Positions 1 to 12,196 of a stretch of DNA of 64,000 nt are shown in pieces (positions within the stretch are counted from its first letter, which is position 1; each line of letters opens with the position of its first letter). The translations under genes were made by a program, and so were the position numbers. Location of the stretch: NCBI GenBank assembly GCA_029582165.1, contig CM055890.1, forward strand, positions 1,205,143 to 1,269,142, in the 5' to 3' direction. The notes beneath the pieces were generated by a model. The model searched no databases and had not been told where the DNA came from. It saw nothing but the letters and a program-made list of their open reading frames with translations. Source of the DNA: Portulaca oleracea. Lineage: Eukaryota; Streptophyta; Magnoliopsida; Caryophyllales; Portulacaceae.

Positions 1-54
1 TTCCTCATCCGAGATATCCACCACGTCACCTTCCTTATCACCCAAGAACTCCTC

Positions 55-1542
55 TCACACCATTCTAGGTCCGTCAATCTCCTTGCCACTCCTCAAAGTA
101 ATCGCATTAAGTTGCCCCTTTGGGTTAGGTTGGGATTGGCTAGGCAAAGATTGGATAGGTTGAGATTGTTGTGCCAATTGGGCCAATAGTAACTCGAGGT
201 TCTTAATGCGAGTTTGTTCTTTTTCTCGGTCTAAGGGCATCTTTTCTTGAGATAAGGCTATCTTCTCTTGAGTTAGGGCCAAATTTTGGAGGGTTTGGTC
301 AAGGGTTTCTTGTTGTGATGGTTTGGGTGTTTGGGAAGATTGACCTTGGTGAGGATTTTGGTGGTGGTTTTGGTGGTATTGGCGGCGATTTTGATTTGGG
401 AAACCGGGGGGTGGGTTTTGGTTTAGGGGAGCTTGTTGGTTGTAAGCGTAATTCCCACGGGGACGATGGGGGGTTTGATTGGTATAGGAGAGGTTATTGT
501 TGGGATAGATGGCTTGGACTTGCTCGGTTTGATACTCTTCACATCGCTTCGAAGAATGTGGCCCTCCACAAAAATCACATACCAAGACTCGGGCATCCGG
601 AATAAGCATAGGTACTTCTTGGGCCGCCTTTACTTGCCTCGTGGTTTCCTCCAAAGGTGCCTTTTGTTGCATCTCAAGAACGACATTCATGAGAAATTTA
701 ATGGTAGGGTTGCTTTCTAGAGGAGGACCATCTCTTGGACCATGGCCGCCTCCCCAATGAGGAGAGTTTTGAGATAGCTCATGAAGAAATACGTTTGCTT
801 CCTCCGCCGTCTTCTTGAGGAACATGCCCCCCGAGGCATGATCGATGGATTCTCGCAAAGAGCTACTCAATCCGGAATAGAAGTGATGCAATAATAACCA
901 ATCCTCAAGATTATGATGTGGACACCTCCGTTGGAGACCTTTGAATCTCCCCCATGCTTCGAATAACGACTCATCGGGCTCTTGCTTGAAGCTTATGATG
1001 GCTTGCCTCAACCGACATGTCTCATCATTGGGGAAAAACCTTTGAAGAAAGTCGCGGCTAAGGGCATCCCATGTTGAATAAGTTCCGGGCGGACACGTGT
1101 TGAGCCATAATAATGCTTTCCCCTTCAAGGTAAGAGGGAAAAACTTCAGCTTCATGTATTCGGCGGAAACTCCATTCATTTGTACGAAGCCGATGCGTTG
1201 CTCGAATCTGTTGATGTGGTCAATAGGATTTTCATGCTCTCCTCTATGGTACGGGGTGTTCTCAAATATTTCCAATAGATATGGCTTGAACTCGAACGAT
1301 GCATTCGGTGGTAATTCTGGTAATGTGATGGGATCGCCTCCCGTACCCGACGATGGTAAGGAATATGATGCTAAGGTACGGGGTGGAATTTGCTCTTCTT
1401 CAGCCATTGGAATTTCGATTGTCTCTCGCTCCCTTTGTTGTCTAGCTCGTCTCGAACCGGCGTTAGCTTGTCGAATAATACTCTCCGGATTCGGGTTCGG
1501 TGGAGTTACAGGAGTTTGGCCTCGTCGAGAGCGAGTCTGCAT
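55..1542 (-). CDS. gag: Gag polyprotein of Athila-like element E0
   Basis: About 495 residues from the ATG at 1542; an in-frame ATG 15 bases upstream is less likely because the MQTRSRRG start is typical. The N-terminus is basic and polar. The middle is a retrotransposon gag domain (WLNTCPPGTYSTWDAL, then FLQRFFP, about residues 145-170). A CX2CX3HX4C zinc knuckle (CDFCGGPHSSKRC) lies near residue 325, followed by a Q/N/P-rich stretch, a heptad-like LAQLAQQ helix and ITLRSGK, the motif that in Athila elements marks entry to the protease region. A TGA at 55-57 ends the frame, but the same frame stays open to the window edge, so this is probably a point nonsense mutation in a longer gag-pol. Gag would form the cytoplasmic virus-like particle and bind RNA. 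Confidence 0.85.
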   Translation of the reverse strand: MQTRSRRGQTPVTPPNPNPESIIRQANAGSRRARQQRERETIEIPMAEEEQIPPRTLASYSLPSSGTGGDPITLPELPPNASFEFKPYLLEIFENTPYHRGEHENPIDHINRFEQRIGFVQMNGVSAEYMKLKFFPLTLKGKALLWLNTCPPGTYSTWDALSRDFLQRFFPNDETCRLRQAIISFKQEPDESLFEAWGRFKGLQRRCPHHNLEDWLLLHHFYSGLSSSLRESIDHASGGMFLKKTAEEANVFLHELSQNSPHWGGGHGPRDGPPLESNPTIKFLMNVVLEMQQKAPLEETTRQVKAAQEVPMLIPDARVLVCDFCGGPHSSKRCEEYQTEQVQAIYPNNNLSYTNQTPHRPRGNYAYNQQAPLNQNPPPGFPNQNRRQYHQNHHQNPHQGQSSQTPKPSQQETLDQTLQNLALTQEKIALSQEKMPLDREKEQTRIKNLELLLAQLAQQSQPIQSLPSQSQPNPKGQLNAITLRSGKEIDGPRMV

Positions 1543-1658
1543 GCACAAAAGGAACAAACAGAAGAATCAAATTTCCAGTAACTAAGGATAACAAAGTCTC
1601 TAGCAGTGAAATAATCTAAAACAACCTAAAGACAAAGAGCTAAGCTAGGTGCGCTTGC

Positions 1659-1676
1659 TCCCCGGCAACGGCGCCA
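1659..1676 (-). promoter_or_regulatory. Primer-binding site, tRNA-Asp
   Basis: The minus strand reads TGGCGCCGTTGCCGGGGA, complementary to the 3' end of plant tRNA-Asp(GUC) including CCA. It lies 3 bases inside the LTR edge at 1680 and would prime minus-strand DNA synthesis. It fixes the element's orientation and lineage. Confidence 0.9.
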
Positions 1677-1679
1677 TTT

Positions 1680-3380
1680 TGTTATTCGAGTGGTTAGTAA
1701 GACCACGGTTTTATCGTTCTTCCACAGGGAGCTAGGGGCCGTAGCTGCAGCTAGTTGACTCTAGGTATGGTTTATGATCATGAGAGGTTGAAAGACTTTA
1801 GGGTGAAAACAACACAAACACGCTATGTTCAGTCAAAAAGGTGAAACAACGGGTGTCGGGAGACTTTCGGGATGCAAACGGGAATGAGGAAATGGGTTTC
1901 ACAACAAGAGAGTAACAAGAAAGGGAAATAAAATGGTAATTCCGTTGGAAAATGCCCACCGGACTTCCTCTTTCAAGGATAGTCCGGATTAACTTCCCCG
2001 AAATCCATAGACAGAACCGGGAAAGTTAATAGAACGGAATTTCCTAGTTAGTTTCTATTCGCTTTCGCGAACTAGAATACTAACTATCCTAATTCCTACC
2101 TTCCAACAAGCATTGGATGTATTCGGGATGCTTTCGCACCTAAATACATCCCACTTGAGGGAAGGATAGGATTAGGAAGTTGATTTCCTAACTAGTTACT
2201 CACTAATTTTGCTAACCCAAACCTAATCACCCATTCACACCCTTAATATCTCCCTAACCCATTAAGGTTCTAGCCACTAAGCATCCTAACTATCATGATA
2301 ATAACATCAAAAACTTCATTCATACTTAAAAGAGTAAACAAGGTGACAATAAACATTCAATAATACCAACAATATCAATAATAACAAAACAGAGATTAGT
2401 AAATAAGAAATAAATTAGAGAGAGAAAGGTTAAGAAATGCTCATTGATTGTGATGACAAGGGAGAAAACTTCAGAATAATAAAGCTCCAATGCTCCAAAG
2501 TTGAGAATAATCTTCAAACTTCCAATAATAATCAAGAGAATCCAATACAAGAACTAATAATCTCAGCAAAGATCTTCCTTAATCCCTCTAATCTCAGACT
2601 TAGAATGTGATAAAGAGTGCTAAAATATCATAAAAGATAGCTAAAGCTGCTTCTAATCTCCCCTTTGCTAAAATGACCTAAAAACATTAAATAGTAATCA
2701 AGGTTGTTACTCAAAACTCATCATTTTACACAACAGACAAAACTGGGCCGCATGGGACCGTGGCCACGGTCCTGCGTAAGGCAGGAGATTTCTTCTCTTC
2801 GCTTCGCACCGCCGTGGGCACGGTCCCCATGCACGGTGGTCACGGTATAGGCGATTAGGGCTGACAACTTGTCGCTCCTTCGCACCGCCGTGGCTACGGT
2901 CTTGGGAGACCGTAGCCACGGTCTAGTTCGGCCAGCTTCTTCTTTAGGCATGGTGAAGATCCTATCGTGACCACGGTCAAAGTGACCATGACCACGGTCT
3001 AGTTCGGGTGCAAGGCCTCTTCACTTTGGTCTTGGCTCCATCATACCGTGGCTACGGTCCATGTGACCGTGGCCACGGTCTCTCTCGGCCACAGTTCCTT
3101 CCAGGGTACTCTTCAGCCGTTGCCTCCGCTTCCGCTGCCTTTCGACATGGCCGGCCCTTCTAATCCTCTCCTTTGACACGACCAGGGCTCGGGGAATCTT
3201 AGGAAATCTCGGGATTCCCAAGATTGGTACAAAATTGGCCCATTTAGATTCGTTTTGAGTGAAACCCTTCGGAAATTACAAAAGCAACTAAAACGCATTA
3301 AAAGTTATTAAAACAACTACGAAACAAGTCAAAAGCCTAAGGATTTAGGCGGTATTTAGACACGAAATCGGGTCTAAACA
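1680..3380 (-). repeat. 5' LTR of element E0
   Basis: On the minus strand it runs from TGTTTAGACCC (3380) to CGAATAACA (1680), next to the primer site. It has no coding capacity. Its U3 part (about 2740-3100) holds a dense group of GC-rich inverted repeats described separately. The start at 3380 rests only on the TG...CA rule, because no second LTR is visible for comparison. Confidence 0.6.
2740..3100. repeat. Cluster of CCGTGG/CCACGG inverted repeats in LTR U3
   Basis: Perfect inverted repeats: GGACCGTGG/CCACGGTCC at 2755-2772 (18 bp, no loop), GACCGTGG/CCACGGTC at 3065-3080, CCGTG/CACGG at 2812-2823, and a 15-bp stem with a 4-base loop at 2888-2902 / 2907-2921. ACCGT/ACGGT with a 4-base loop lies at 3045-3058. 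The cluster begins about 280 bp from the LTR start. Short ORFs crossing it in several frames are by-products of its composition. Confidence 0.85.
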
Positions 3381-3696
3381 CAAACCAAATGAACATCAAA
3401 TTATAATAAAATTCCAGCAATTCTCATAAAACATTCACAATCGTGTTTTTCCCAGACAATATTAAATTCCAGCAACTTTTTTCTATACAACACTAATTCA
3501 TTTTAGCTTATTCCATGAAATCATTTAATACATTTGGTATTTTTTTTTCTTTTTTTTTCTCCTTCTTTCCACGTGTAAAGCCAAGAAAAAAAAAGAAAAA
3601 TGGTGAAATAATTGTAGCCATAGATTGAATGATTAAGGGTGTAGATTTATCATACTTATATGCTCATCAAAATTGACTTCTCATTTTATCAATTCC

Positions 3697-3749
<53 letters not shown>

Positions 3750-4198
3750 TTTTTAGGATTACTTACTTACTAAGTCCCCTATTTCAAAGAGTCACATGTG
3801 CGTTGTGCCAGCTTGAAATAAGTATCCAATCATTGTTTGGATTTTAACCTTTAATATAAGGGTATAAAGTATGTTCTCTTGAATTGGATAAATAGAGGTG
3901 GAAGTTAAAAAAAATTTGAAGAAGGTGGCTAAAGTTGCAAGGACTTGGAAGGATCTGTTCAAAGCTGTAGGGAATTGAAATGAGCTAGAAGAAATTGGAA
4001 AGAGTTAGAAGTAATCAAACTGTTTGAAAGAGTGTAAGTTTGTTTTAGGGTCTGTCAAATTCATGTGTAACTTCAGTTTACCAAAACATACTAGTTTTTG
4101 CCTAAATTTACCAAATTTTAACATAAATTGTCAAAGTTAAAAAACAAAAAAAAAATTAATTTTGATATATTAATGTAAATTTGGTAAATTACCAAAAT
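3381..4198. other. AT-rich spacer with (TA)n
   Basis: No ORF or recognisable element. It contains poly-T/poly-A runs near 3540-3595 and a (TA)n microsatellite at about 3700-3748. It may be older host DNA or a decayed repeat between E0 and the CACTA element. Confidence 0.6.
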
Positions 4199-4372
4199 TA
4201 CTACACAAATGGCCTATGGAAACACCAATGATGCAACACATTTTTAAATTGTTGCCTTAGGTATTTTAGGCAACACGTTTTTTTATTGTTGCCTAAAGTC
4301 TTGAGCTATGGCAACATATTTAATAAAATGTTGCATAAACCATCTTATGCAACACTTATTAAGTTGTTACTG
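4199..4372 (+). repeat. CACTA terminal and subterminal repeat region
   Basis: Begins ACTACACAAATGGCC and carries alternating short motifs (GATGCAACAC, TAGGCAACACG, TGTTGCC, ATGGCAACAT, TGTTGCATAA, ATGCAACACTT). Mixed-orientation repeats of about 10 bp like these normally bind the element's own protein at CACTA ends. No matching right end is present. Confidence 0.5.
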
Positions 4373-6811
4373 TACCCCCGGCAAAAATTTCACATCAAAC
4401 GGGAAAGAACCGAAAGAAATTGATAGCACCGCCAAAACCAAAATTTCCCATCACCCAAAATACTTGAAAAAATTATTAAAATAACTCTCAACTCGTCGGT
4501 CCTTTGACCTTGTATGTACTATCTTTCACAGTTTCACCCATCAAACCCTAACACCCCCTCTCATCCTTCCCCACGCACCTCGCACAGTAACCCTCTCATC
4601 CCTTCCATCTCACCCCCCAATTTCGCAGCTTTCATCCCTTTCATTGCACCCCCTCTCATCCCTTCTATCTCACCCCCATCAGAATTTCGCACCATCATCT
4701 CGCACCCCCTCTCATCCCTCTCATCCCCCTCAACGCATGAGAATTTCTTACCAACAGATCGAGTTTCTAGATCCTAACAGTCGACGCATCAGAACTTAAC
4801 TCGACGGCAATACTGTTTGTCTGGGTTTCTCAGTTTCTTCATCGGTGGCTTGGGCTTCATTCGTGGTATGCTTCGTTAATGTAATAGTTACCATCATTTT
4901 ATTTGGTTTCATTGCTTGTATTTGTTGTCAATTTTGATTTCCAAGTCCTGTTTTGCATATCTTTGCTGCTCTATGTGATGCTTCTTGTTATGTTTGGAGT
5001 CTTCATCGAATTTTGGGGATGTGAAATATAACTTTCAATTTTTTTATGCATTTAGAAGTTTAGGGTTTCATGTGGTAAAGTCAGTGTGTGTGCTTGGTGT
5101 AGATGGCTGGGTTGAGGAGGAAGGAAAAAATTAGGTACAAAATTAAATCAAACAGAGAAGGAAAAATTTGGTGTAGATGGTGCAGATGTGTGCGCTCTTC
5201 ATTGCCAATTATACTAGTTTATTATGATCATGTTGTTGGATTTCAGTAATAGACAATAAAGTTGACATTCATAACCTAGAATACAGCAACAAAGTAATAA
5301 AAAACAAAATAATTCGAGTTTGGGCCATTTTGTTGTTCGAGTTTGGACAAATTTGGAAAACATGCTACCAGATTTAGACATGAAAAGTGTTTATTGTTTT
5401 ATACATTTAGTTGAATTTTTTTAAGAAATTTCTTCAAAAGAATATCCAAACAATCAGATTCAAATCTGATTCTGTATCAAAAATTTGATAATTCGGAGAA
5501 CTGATTCCAGAAATCAAGCATTAAGGCCATTGCAAAACAAGGTCTGAATTTACTGATCTTGTCCGAGGTTCAAATTCTGACCCAAATTTTACCCCGACCT
5601 GATCTTTTCGCCAAACCTGCCTCATTTGTTTTTTCCTATTTGCTACCGTCTGTGACTTCATTTTGTATAACGACAATCCACACAGAACATTTAAAAAACC
5701 ACTAGTCGATGTAACTTGCCATCAAAAAGAAAAATTGTACCCCACTATTTGGACCAAAGTCCATAATTTTTAATAGACAAGTTGAAGCATGCTGAGCTAT
5801 GTAGAAATTAGTAGTTTATTTCCTATAAAAGCTGCAAAGTACTACATATACATCCTGTAATGCTCATTGAATCGAATCTTAGGGACTATTGTAGTACTGA
5901 TAAAATGGAAAGGGAAGGGAATTGTATGGTGAACATTATATGGAGGGCCATGGCCCATTGGGCAATGAATGAGTGGTAGTCTCATAGTTTGTGGTGTGAG
6001 CAGAAATATTAGAGCAGTGACAGAAAAATATGTGATGGGCTACAATCTATATTTTGATACTGAATTTCAAAATGTTAATGAAAATTCACACTAATAAAAT
6101 AAGACCTCTTCTTCAAGCAACTAGAAGTTGTCTTATAAAATGCAGATTACTGATAGGTGAATTTAAGTAAAGTATGAGTAATTAATTGGTACGAACCCCC
6201 TCCCCTTTACATACAAAAACACAAACTACCAATTTCATAGACCATTTATTACATCAATGTTAATACAAACCTTCCATTCCATACACAACAGTAGAATAAC
6301 ATATGCAATCTATATACACCCTTATCAGAGGATTTAATGCAATAATTGCATTATCATACAATCCTATTCAATATAGGATTAATCCACTAATATTGTTTGA
6401 GAACCACTACTATAATATCATGTGATGATAATTATGAATATATCATTAATCAGAGTGAGCATTTCTTTTCAATGGAAGTCATGCAACAATAATTATAATA
6501 TTGCTTGACAACCAATACTTATTCAAGGAATGATAGAATTAAAGTTTGCAGTAAAGATTGATTAGAGCCTCTATTATACAAGCATAACAGTGAAAGAAAA
6601 GATTAAAAAAATAAAGAGAGATATTGATTAGAGCTTCTATTATAAAAGCATAACAATGAAAGAAAAGATTAAAAAAAATAAAGAAAGATAACCATGTGTT
6701 TAGGAATTTATATGGAAGGTAATTAAATAATTGCAATTAATCATAGCCTTTGATTAATATCCAAGGGTTGTATTCCATAGTTCTTTAGTTCTCAATATAA
6801 TACCTAGTTCT

Positions 6812-6882
<71 letters not shown>

Positions 6883-7455
6883 CCCAACTTTTCACGATTT
6901 TTAGGTTCTTATATAAAATTTGCCACACCTAAAACTTATTATAAGATGTTGCTTCTTATGATGACACAGTAAGAATTCTAGGATGCTTGAATAGTGCATT
7001 TCAATTAGAAACGGCTTTGATAAAGATCATTTCTAGATAAATTATAAGTCAATTTTTAATTATGAAGTCTTTTTGGTTACAGACCTTCTCATAGAAGTTT
7101 TTGGGAACACTTGCACCTGTTGCGAGAAAGCTTGCGGTCTTTATAAATCAATTGCCGGATTTTATTCCACTCGAAGGTGAAAGGTAAGAGATAAAATATT
7201 GTTATACAAAAAATATACATTATATAAATGTATTATTCACAGTCATATATTCAACAAAATATTTGCATATTCTTTTGTTATTATGGCTTTTGTTCTGTGA
7301 TGCAATTAGTACATATTATATATACACTACGGAGGTTGTGCTTTCTAGTGATTTGCCCCAAATTGTGTTAAATTTTTTATGGAATCAAAAGTCATGACTT
7401 TGGTTGACCTTTACGATAATGCAACTAGATATAGTGGACCTTTAGGTGATAGTTA
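4373..7455. other. Non-coding part of the CACTA element
   Basis: I see no credible gene. 4510-4780 is a pyrimidine-rich stretch with repeated CACCCCCTCTCATCCC-like words, open in one frame for 87 codons without a recognisable domain; it may be an untranslated leader. 6557-6688 is a 66-bp tandem duplication. 6813-6879 is a (TA)n tract interrupted by CATACA. The rest is AT-rich. Confidence 0.5.
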
Positions 7456-7536
7456 TTGTATTGCCAAGCCAACATGTTTCTTTGTGGTTTATGTCCAGGA
7501 TCTAAATTGCATATTGCCAATTATCATTCTATGGTT

Positions 7537-9703
7537 ATGGATAGAAGTTGGATGAGCTTACCTAGAGCTTCTGATGAGTTCAAAATATCTTTAGCCACTT
7601 TCCCTGATGATATGTTCTTGTTAGATGCTGTTGGGAATCAAATTTCCTGTCCTTGTAAGAAGTGCAAAAGAAGATTTTGGCACTCTAGGAAGGATGTATA
7701 TGATCATTTGATTGTGGACGGTTTTTTTAAGGGTTTTGACCAATGGCTTTTGCATAGAGAGCAATCTTGTTCCACTAGTAGATCACTTGAAAGTAAGTAG
7801 CAGAATGATCACGACAATATTGATGAACTATCGTATGATACTTTTAGGAATGTAGTAAATGGGTCCAATAGGGATGAGGGGGCTACAAGTGGGCTAAATG
7901 AGGAGGCTAAAAAATTTTATAAGTTGCTAGAAGATGGAAAGCAAGAACTCTATCCTGCATGTACAAACTTCTCTAAGCTTTCATTCATCATTCGTTTATA
8001 TCTATTTAAATGCCTTAATGGTTTAAGTAATGTGGCCTTTAATGATCTCATAGATTTACTAAAAGAGGCATTTCCATTTGCAAAACTTCCTCATAACTTT
8101 CGAGAAGCCAAAAATATTGTGAGGGATTTGGGTCTTGATTACCAAAAGATAGATGCATGCCCTAATGATTGCATGTTGTATTGGAAAGAGCATGCGAAGG
8201 AGAACTTTTGTTGTAAATGTAAGGTTCCTAGGTGGAAATCTGATGGAGTTCCTGCAAAGGTTCTAAGGCATTTTCCTTTGAAACCTAGGCTGCAAAGGTT
8301 ATTTATGTGTGCTAAGACAGCCGAGTCAATGATTTGGCATGACAAAGAACGACCTAAGGATGGAAAAATTGGGCATCCTGCAGACGGTGAAGCTTGGAAA
8401 TATTTTGATTCCTTGTATCAAAATTTTGCAAAAGATGCTCGTAATGTAAGGTTGGGGTTGGCTAGTGATGGGTTCAATCCATTTTGAACAATGAGTGTAG
8501 CTCACAGTACATGGCCTGTCATACTTATAAATTATAATCTTCCACCATGGATGTCTACGAGGCCTGAATACTTCATGTTGTCATTGTTAATTCCAGGACC
8601 AACTTCCCCGGGAAATGACATAGACATTAATCTGCATCCATTAGTGGATGAACTTAAGGACTTGTGGGATTTTGGGTAGAGACTTACGATGCTTATTCCC
8701 ACGAGTCATTTAGCATACATGTCGCCTTGGAACATACTGTAAGTGACTTCCCTGCATACTCAATCTTGTAACTATGATACTTCCTCCTTGTACTTGAAAC
8801 ATAGTCGAAAGACTTGCTATATGGCTCATCGTAGGTTTTTGGAAATGGACCATCATTGGCGATTTGATACACAATCTTTTAATGATGGAAAAGAGGAGAG
8901 ACCTGCACCTACTATTTTGTCACACAGGGAACTTGTTGAGAAATTGTCAACTGTAGAAAATGATTTTGGGAAAGGTACACACAAAGAAGGAGTAGTAGGG
9001 ATAGTGATGGCCCTTGGAAAAAGAAGTCTATATTCTTTGAATTGCCTTATTGGGAGCAGAACAAGTGTCGACACAACCTTGATGTCATGCATATTGAAAA
9101 AAATGTAATTGACAATGTTGTTGGTACATTGCTTGACATTCCGGGAAAGTCAAAAGACCACACAAAGGCTCGTTTAGATTTACTGGAGTTGGGTATAAAA
9201 GAACATCTTCAGCCTACAATTTCAGATGATGGTCAACATATTAAATTACTCCCTGCCAACTTTTCCATGAATGAAACACAAAAAGATTCATTTCTTAGGG
9301 TGTTCAAGGAAACAAAATTTCCTTACGGATGTGCCTCAAATATTGCCAGATGTGTTCAGGATTGAGAAAGAAGACTTGTAGGTTACAAAAGTCATGATGC
9401 ACATATTTTACTACATTATTTGCTTCAAGTTGCAGTGAAAAATTCTTTGCCCAAAAATGTTGCAATACCTCTGATAAGGTTGGGAAATTTTTTTAGGCAC
9501 TTGTGTAGTAAAGTTATTACACATGAGGAGTTAGAATTTTTGGAACATGAAATTGTGGAAATACTTTGTGAGTTTGAAATGATTTTTCCTCCTACAAAAA
9601 ACATTTTTAAACATAATGGTGCATTTGCCTATTCACTTAGTGAATGAGGTTAAGCTTGGTGGGCTAGTGCAATATCGTAGTATGTGGACTATTGAGAGAT
9701 TTC
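7537..9703 (+). pseudogene. TNP2-like CACTA transposase, broken
   Basis: Starts MDRSWM, the usual start of the CACTA transposase-associated domain, with its zinc-binding pattern CPCKKCKRRFW and a DHL...GFFKGF segment (7537-7797). A TAG at 7798-7800 interrupts the frame. The same frame resumes with the TNP2 transposase domain: YPACTNFSKLSF, then CPNDCMLYWKEH...CCKCKVPRW, then IGHPADGEAW (to 8484). TGA at 8485-8487 replaces a Gly codon just before MSVAHSTWPVIL. A frameshift near 8680 leads through HTVSDFPAYS in another frame. A further shift near 9010 leads to CRHNLDVMHIEKNVIDN (9042 on) and a stop at 9363. The domain ends in SMWTIERF at the 9703 breakpoint. It would have catalysed cut-and-paste transposition in the nucleus; it is now inactive. 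Confidence 0.9.
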
Positions 9704-11879
9704 TTTAAGCGGGCGGGGGTTTTATTAAATGCGTGTGATTACCCAACCCAAACACAACATATAAATTCCAATTTTATTAAGCGGGCGGGGGTTTACAAAC
9801 CTCCCTTCAATACGGAGTCACATACTCCCATCGAATCAATACTTTCACAATCTCATCACAACTTTTCTTTCAATTTCAATACATTGGATGGCCATCCAAT
9901 AATTACAACACGTGCTCTCTTAACCCCGGGGAAAACCTTTTTTTTTGCACAATCTATTAGAGTTTTCCCGATCTCTTGATAACGTCCCTATTGGGATCCG
10001 CCCTGGTCTCGGGGAACGCTACCCGAATCCGCATTTAGTCTTACTTGATTTATTAGTTAAATTAATAACACACCTTTCCAACTCAAATAGTCCAATTCCG
10101 ATTTCCAAAACCATTGCAAAATCACACACATAAAAGACTGTCCGCATTTAACCAAAATCAAAAGAATTGTAACACAACACTCAAAACAGACACTCAACTT
10201 TACATAAAGTCCCCTTTCGGGATGCATTCTCCAAAACAGCTTAATTACAATAAAATAAGTAAAGCGCATCCAAAGGGAAAATTAGGGCACAGACATTACC
10301 TGTTGATCGTCACTTCAAGTGAATAAACAAACACTTGATCTCACTACTCGAAACGTCTCCAATCTGAACCTATAAAGAATAGGTTCTAAAAAAATTAATA
10401 ACAATCTAACGAAGTTAGTACACAACAGTCCCCCTAGCTTACCCAACCCTAATAACATACTAGGGTCCCTAATCTCATAGAAGTCACAAACATAATACAC
10501 TACAATAATTACACTCAAATAAAATCTTAAACCCAACAACACTTTGACAGCTCGCTACATCCCCGTTGTTTGGTCCATAACTTGACTTACCGACCTCTTA
10601 TGAATTTAAACTCTAACTTTCTGGAATCGTTGGGATGTCTACTAAAATTTTTATATTGAATACAAGACCTAATTCAACCTTGAAGAGTCTTAGAATTAGC
10701 AAAATATACAATCATTCCAGTTCTGACCCGCTCATGGTAAATGACACATAACCCAGGCTACACACGTCGAAACTGTGAACCGTAAAATTCCTATGAAAGC
10801 TAACATATAGAGGTACTTCCAATTCAAAAATCTTGGTTAAAAACCTCCTATATAATTAATGGTACATGTTTAAGTACGACGCATCAAAACTGTCCCAAAA
10901 CGGCTCGATTTTTATTTTACTCTACCAAATTCAACTATAATTAATCTCATTCAAATACTCCACTTGACATACACTCACCTAACTATAGTCAAAGGACGTC
11001 CCTACACTACTTCTAATATCCAAGAAACAATTCACACCAGTGGTTATCAAACTTACATAACCAAGTAACCATTTTATCAGTTTGTTGTACCACGCATAAA
11101 CCTAAAACAATACCTCATGGTACAAGCTCTTACTCCACTACCCAAGTCAGAAGTACCATGCATTCCTTTCAAAAACCATCTCACTTCCAACACTCCCTTT
11201 CCAGTAGAAGGAAAAAACTTCAATTGATACCAACTAAAGAGTACTAACGTCAACTACAATAGGGAGGGTGTAAATTTGACAAGAAAACATGTTCCCTACT
11301 ATCAACATCTACCTAAAACCTCAAGATCAACCCAAACCATGGAAAATCAACAACCTAATCATAGTAATGGCTTTGCATGGAAAAATCATAACGCAAGTAG
11401 AACAAGGTTTAGGGCTTACTACTACAAAAGAATGACGGTTGGTTGGGGCGAGAACTTGGCGGCGGCAACGACAGTGTGGTGGTTTGTGGTGGTCCTGCTG
11501 TTGGCATCCGGGCAAGAATGACGGTGGTACGACAGTTGTTGACGGTTGCTTTGATGGTGGTTGTTGGTGGAGGTTAGAGAAATGGGAGGAAGAAGGATAA
11601 TAATGAAATGGTAGAATGGAACAAAGGGATCGGTACTGGGGACTCGGTTAAGGGTTACTTGGGTTAAGGGAAGATTAACCTTGGATTAGGGAGAATTAAT
11701 CTTGGGTTAGGGAGTTAAGCAATATTATTATTACTATTAATAATAATGATAATATTATAATAATAATAATGATAATATAATAGCAACACCACTGATAATT
11801 ACCACTTAGAAATAATAATAATAATGGTAATAATAATAATAACAATAATAATAATAATAATGGTAATAATAATAATAAC

Positions 11880-11914
<35 letters not shown>

Positions 11915-12196
11915 GGTTAGTCATAAAAAAATTACCAATCTACCCTTCCTCCCATGCGACGTCCCCATGCACACAATGACTCTTTTACCCCTGTTAGTCT
12001 CTCCACGGTTCTACGAGCTCAAGTGTCAAGATAAATAATCACAGAAAACTTTACAGAGTAACAGAGTCAAACGTAACACATAAGGTAAACATATTAAAAT
12101 TTTCGGGGTTTTACATCATTCCCCTCTTAAAAGAAGTTTCGTCCTCGAAACTTAAGCTAAGACTGACCGAAACAACTTACTAAACTAACAGGGTAG
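9704..12196 (-). mobile_element. Remnant of a long gypsy LTR plus 3' internal end
   Basis: Similar to E4 at 24656-27927: shared landmarks are GCGGGCGGG, GATCTCTTGATAAC, GGGATGCA and ACATTACCTG in the same order. On the minus strand the LTR would start TGTAAAACCCCGAAAA at about 12114 and be preceded by a polypurine run and GTTTCGAGGACGAAACTT, the junction seen at the 3' end of gypsy elements with long LTRs. Internal sequence continues to 12196. The other end is truncated at the junction with the CACTA element, where GCGGGCGGGGGTTT is duplicated (about 9709 and 9781). No usable ORF. Confidence 0.6.
11725..11915. repeat. (AAT)n microsatellite
   Basis: About 190 bp of imperfect AAT/ATA trinucleotide repeats with interspersed GGT and AAC units, inside the LTR remnant. 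The apparent leucine-rich ORF across it is an artefact of the repeat. Confidence 0.9.

Larger units (their letters stand above)
1..3380 (-). mobile_element. Athila-like Ty3/gypsy element, 5' part (E0)
   Basis: Read on the minus strand the order is LTR (3380 to 1680), tRNA-Asp primer-binding site (1676 to 1659), short leader, then gag (1542 to 55), running off the window start. This is the 5' half of an LTR retrotransposon. The tRNA-Asp primer and a gag ending in an ITLRSGK motif fit the Athila lineage. The 3' half lies outside the window, so the target-site duplication cannot be checked; the outer LTR edge at 3380 is inferred from a TGTTTAG start. Confidence 0.8.
4199..9703 (+). mobile_element. 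Decayed CACTA (En/Spm) DNA transposon, 3' truncated
   Basis: The core evidence is a TNP2-type transposase pseudogene at 7537-9703 on the plus strand. About 3.3 kb upstream, 4200-4372 has the look of a CACTA subterminal region: an ACTACACAAATGGCC end (expected CACTA with the first C mutated) and repeated TGCAACA/TGTTGC motifs in both orientations. The 3' end is missing because similarity stops abruptly at about 9703, where an LTR remnant begins. The left boundary is tentative; the element's identity is firm. Confidence 0.7.

Noticed and set aside
1097..1585. 162-codon plus-strand ORF opposite E0 gag
   Set aside because: It lies antisense to a well-supported gag and has no recognisable domain; the gag codon pattern explains the opening.
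3700..3748. (TA)n tract as a structural element or origin
   Set aside because: Plain microsatellite, common in plant spacers; the same at 6813-6879.
4514..4777. Pro/Ser-rich ORF of 87 codons in the CACTA element
   Set aside because: Low-complexity CACCCCCTCTCATCCC-like repetition, no domain, and no adjoining open frame.
11696..11881. Leucine-rich membrane-like ORF
   Set aside because: A translation of the (AAT)n microsatellite on the minus strand.
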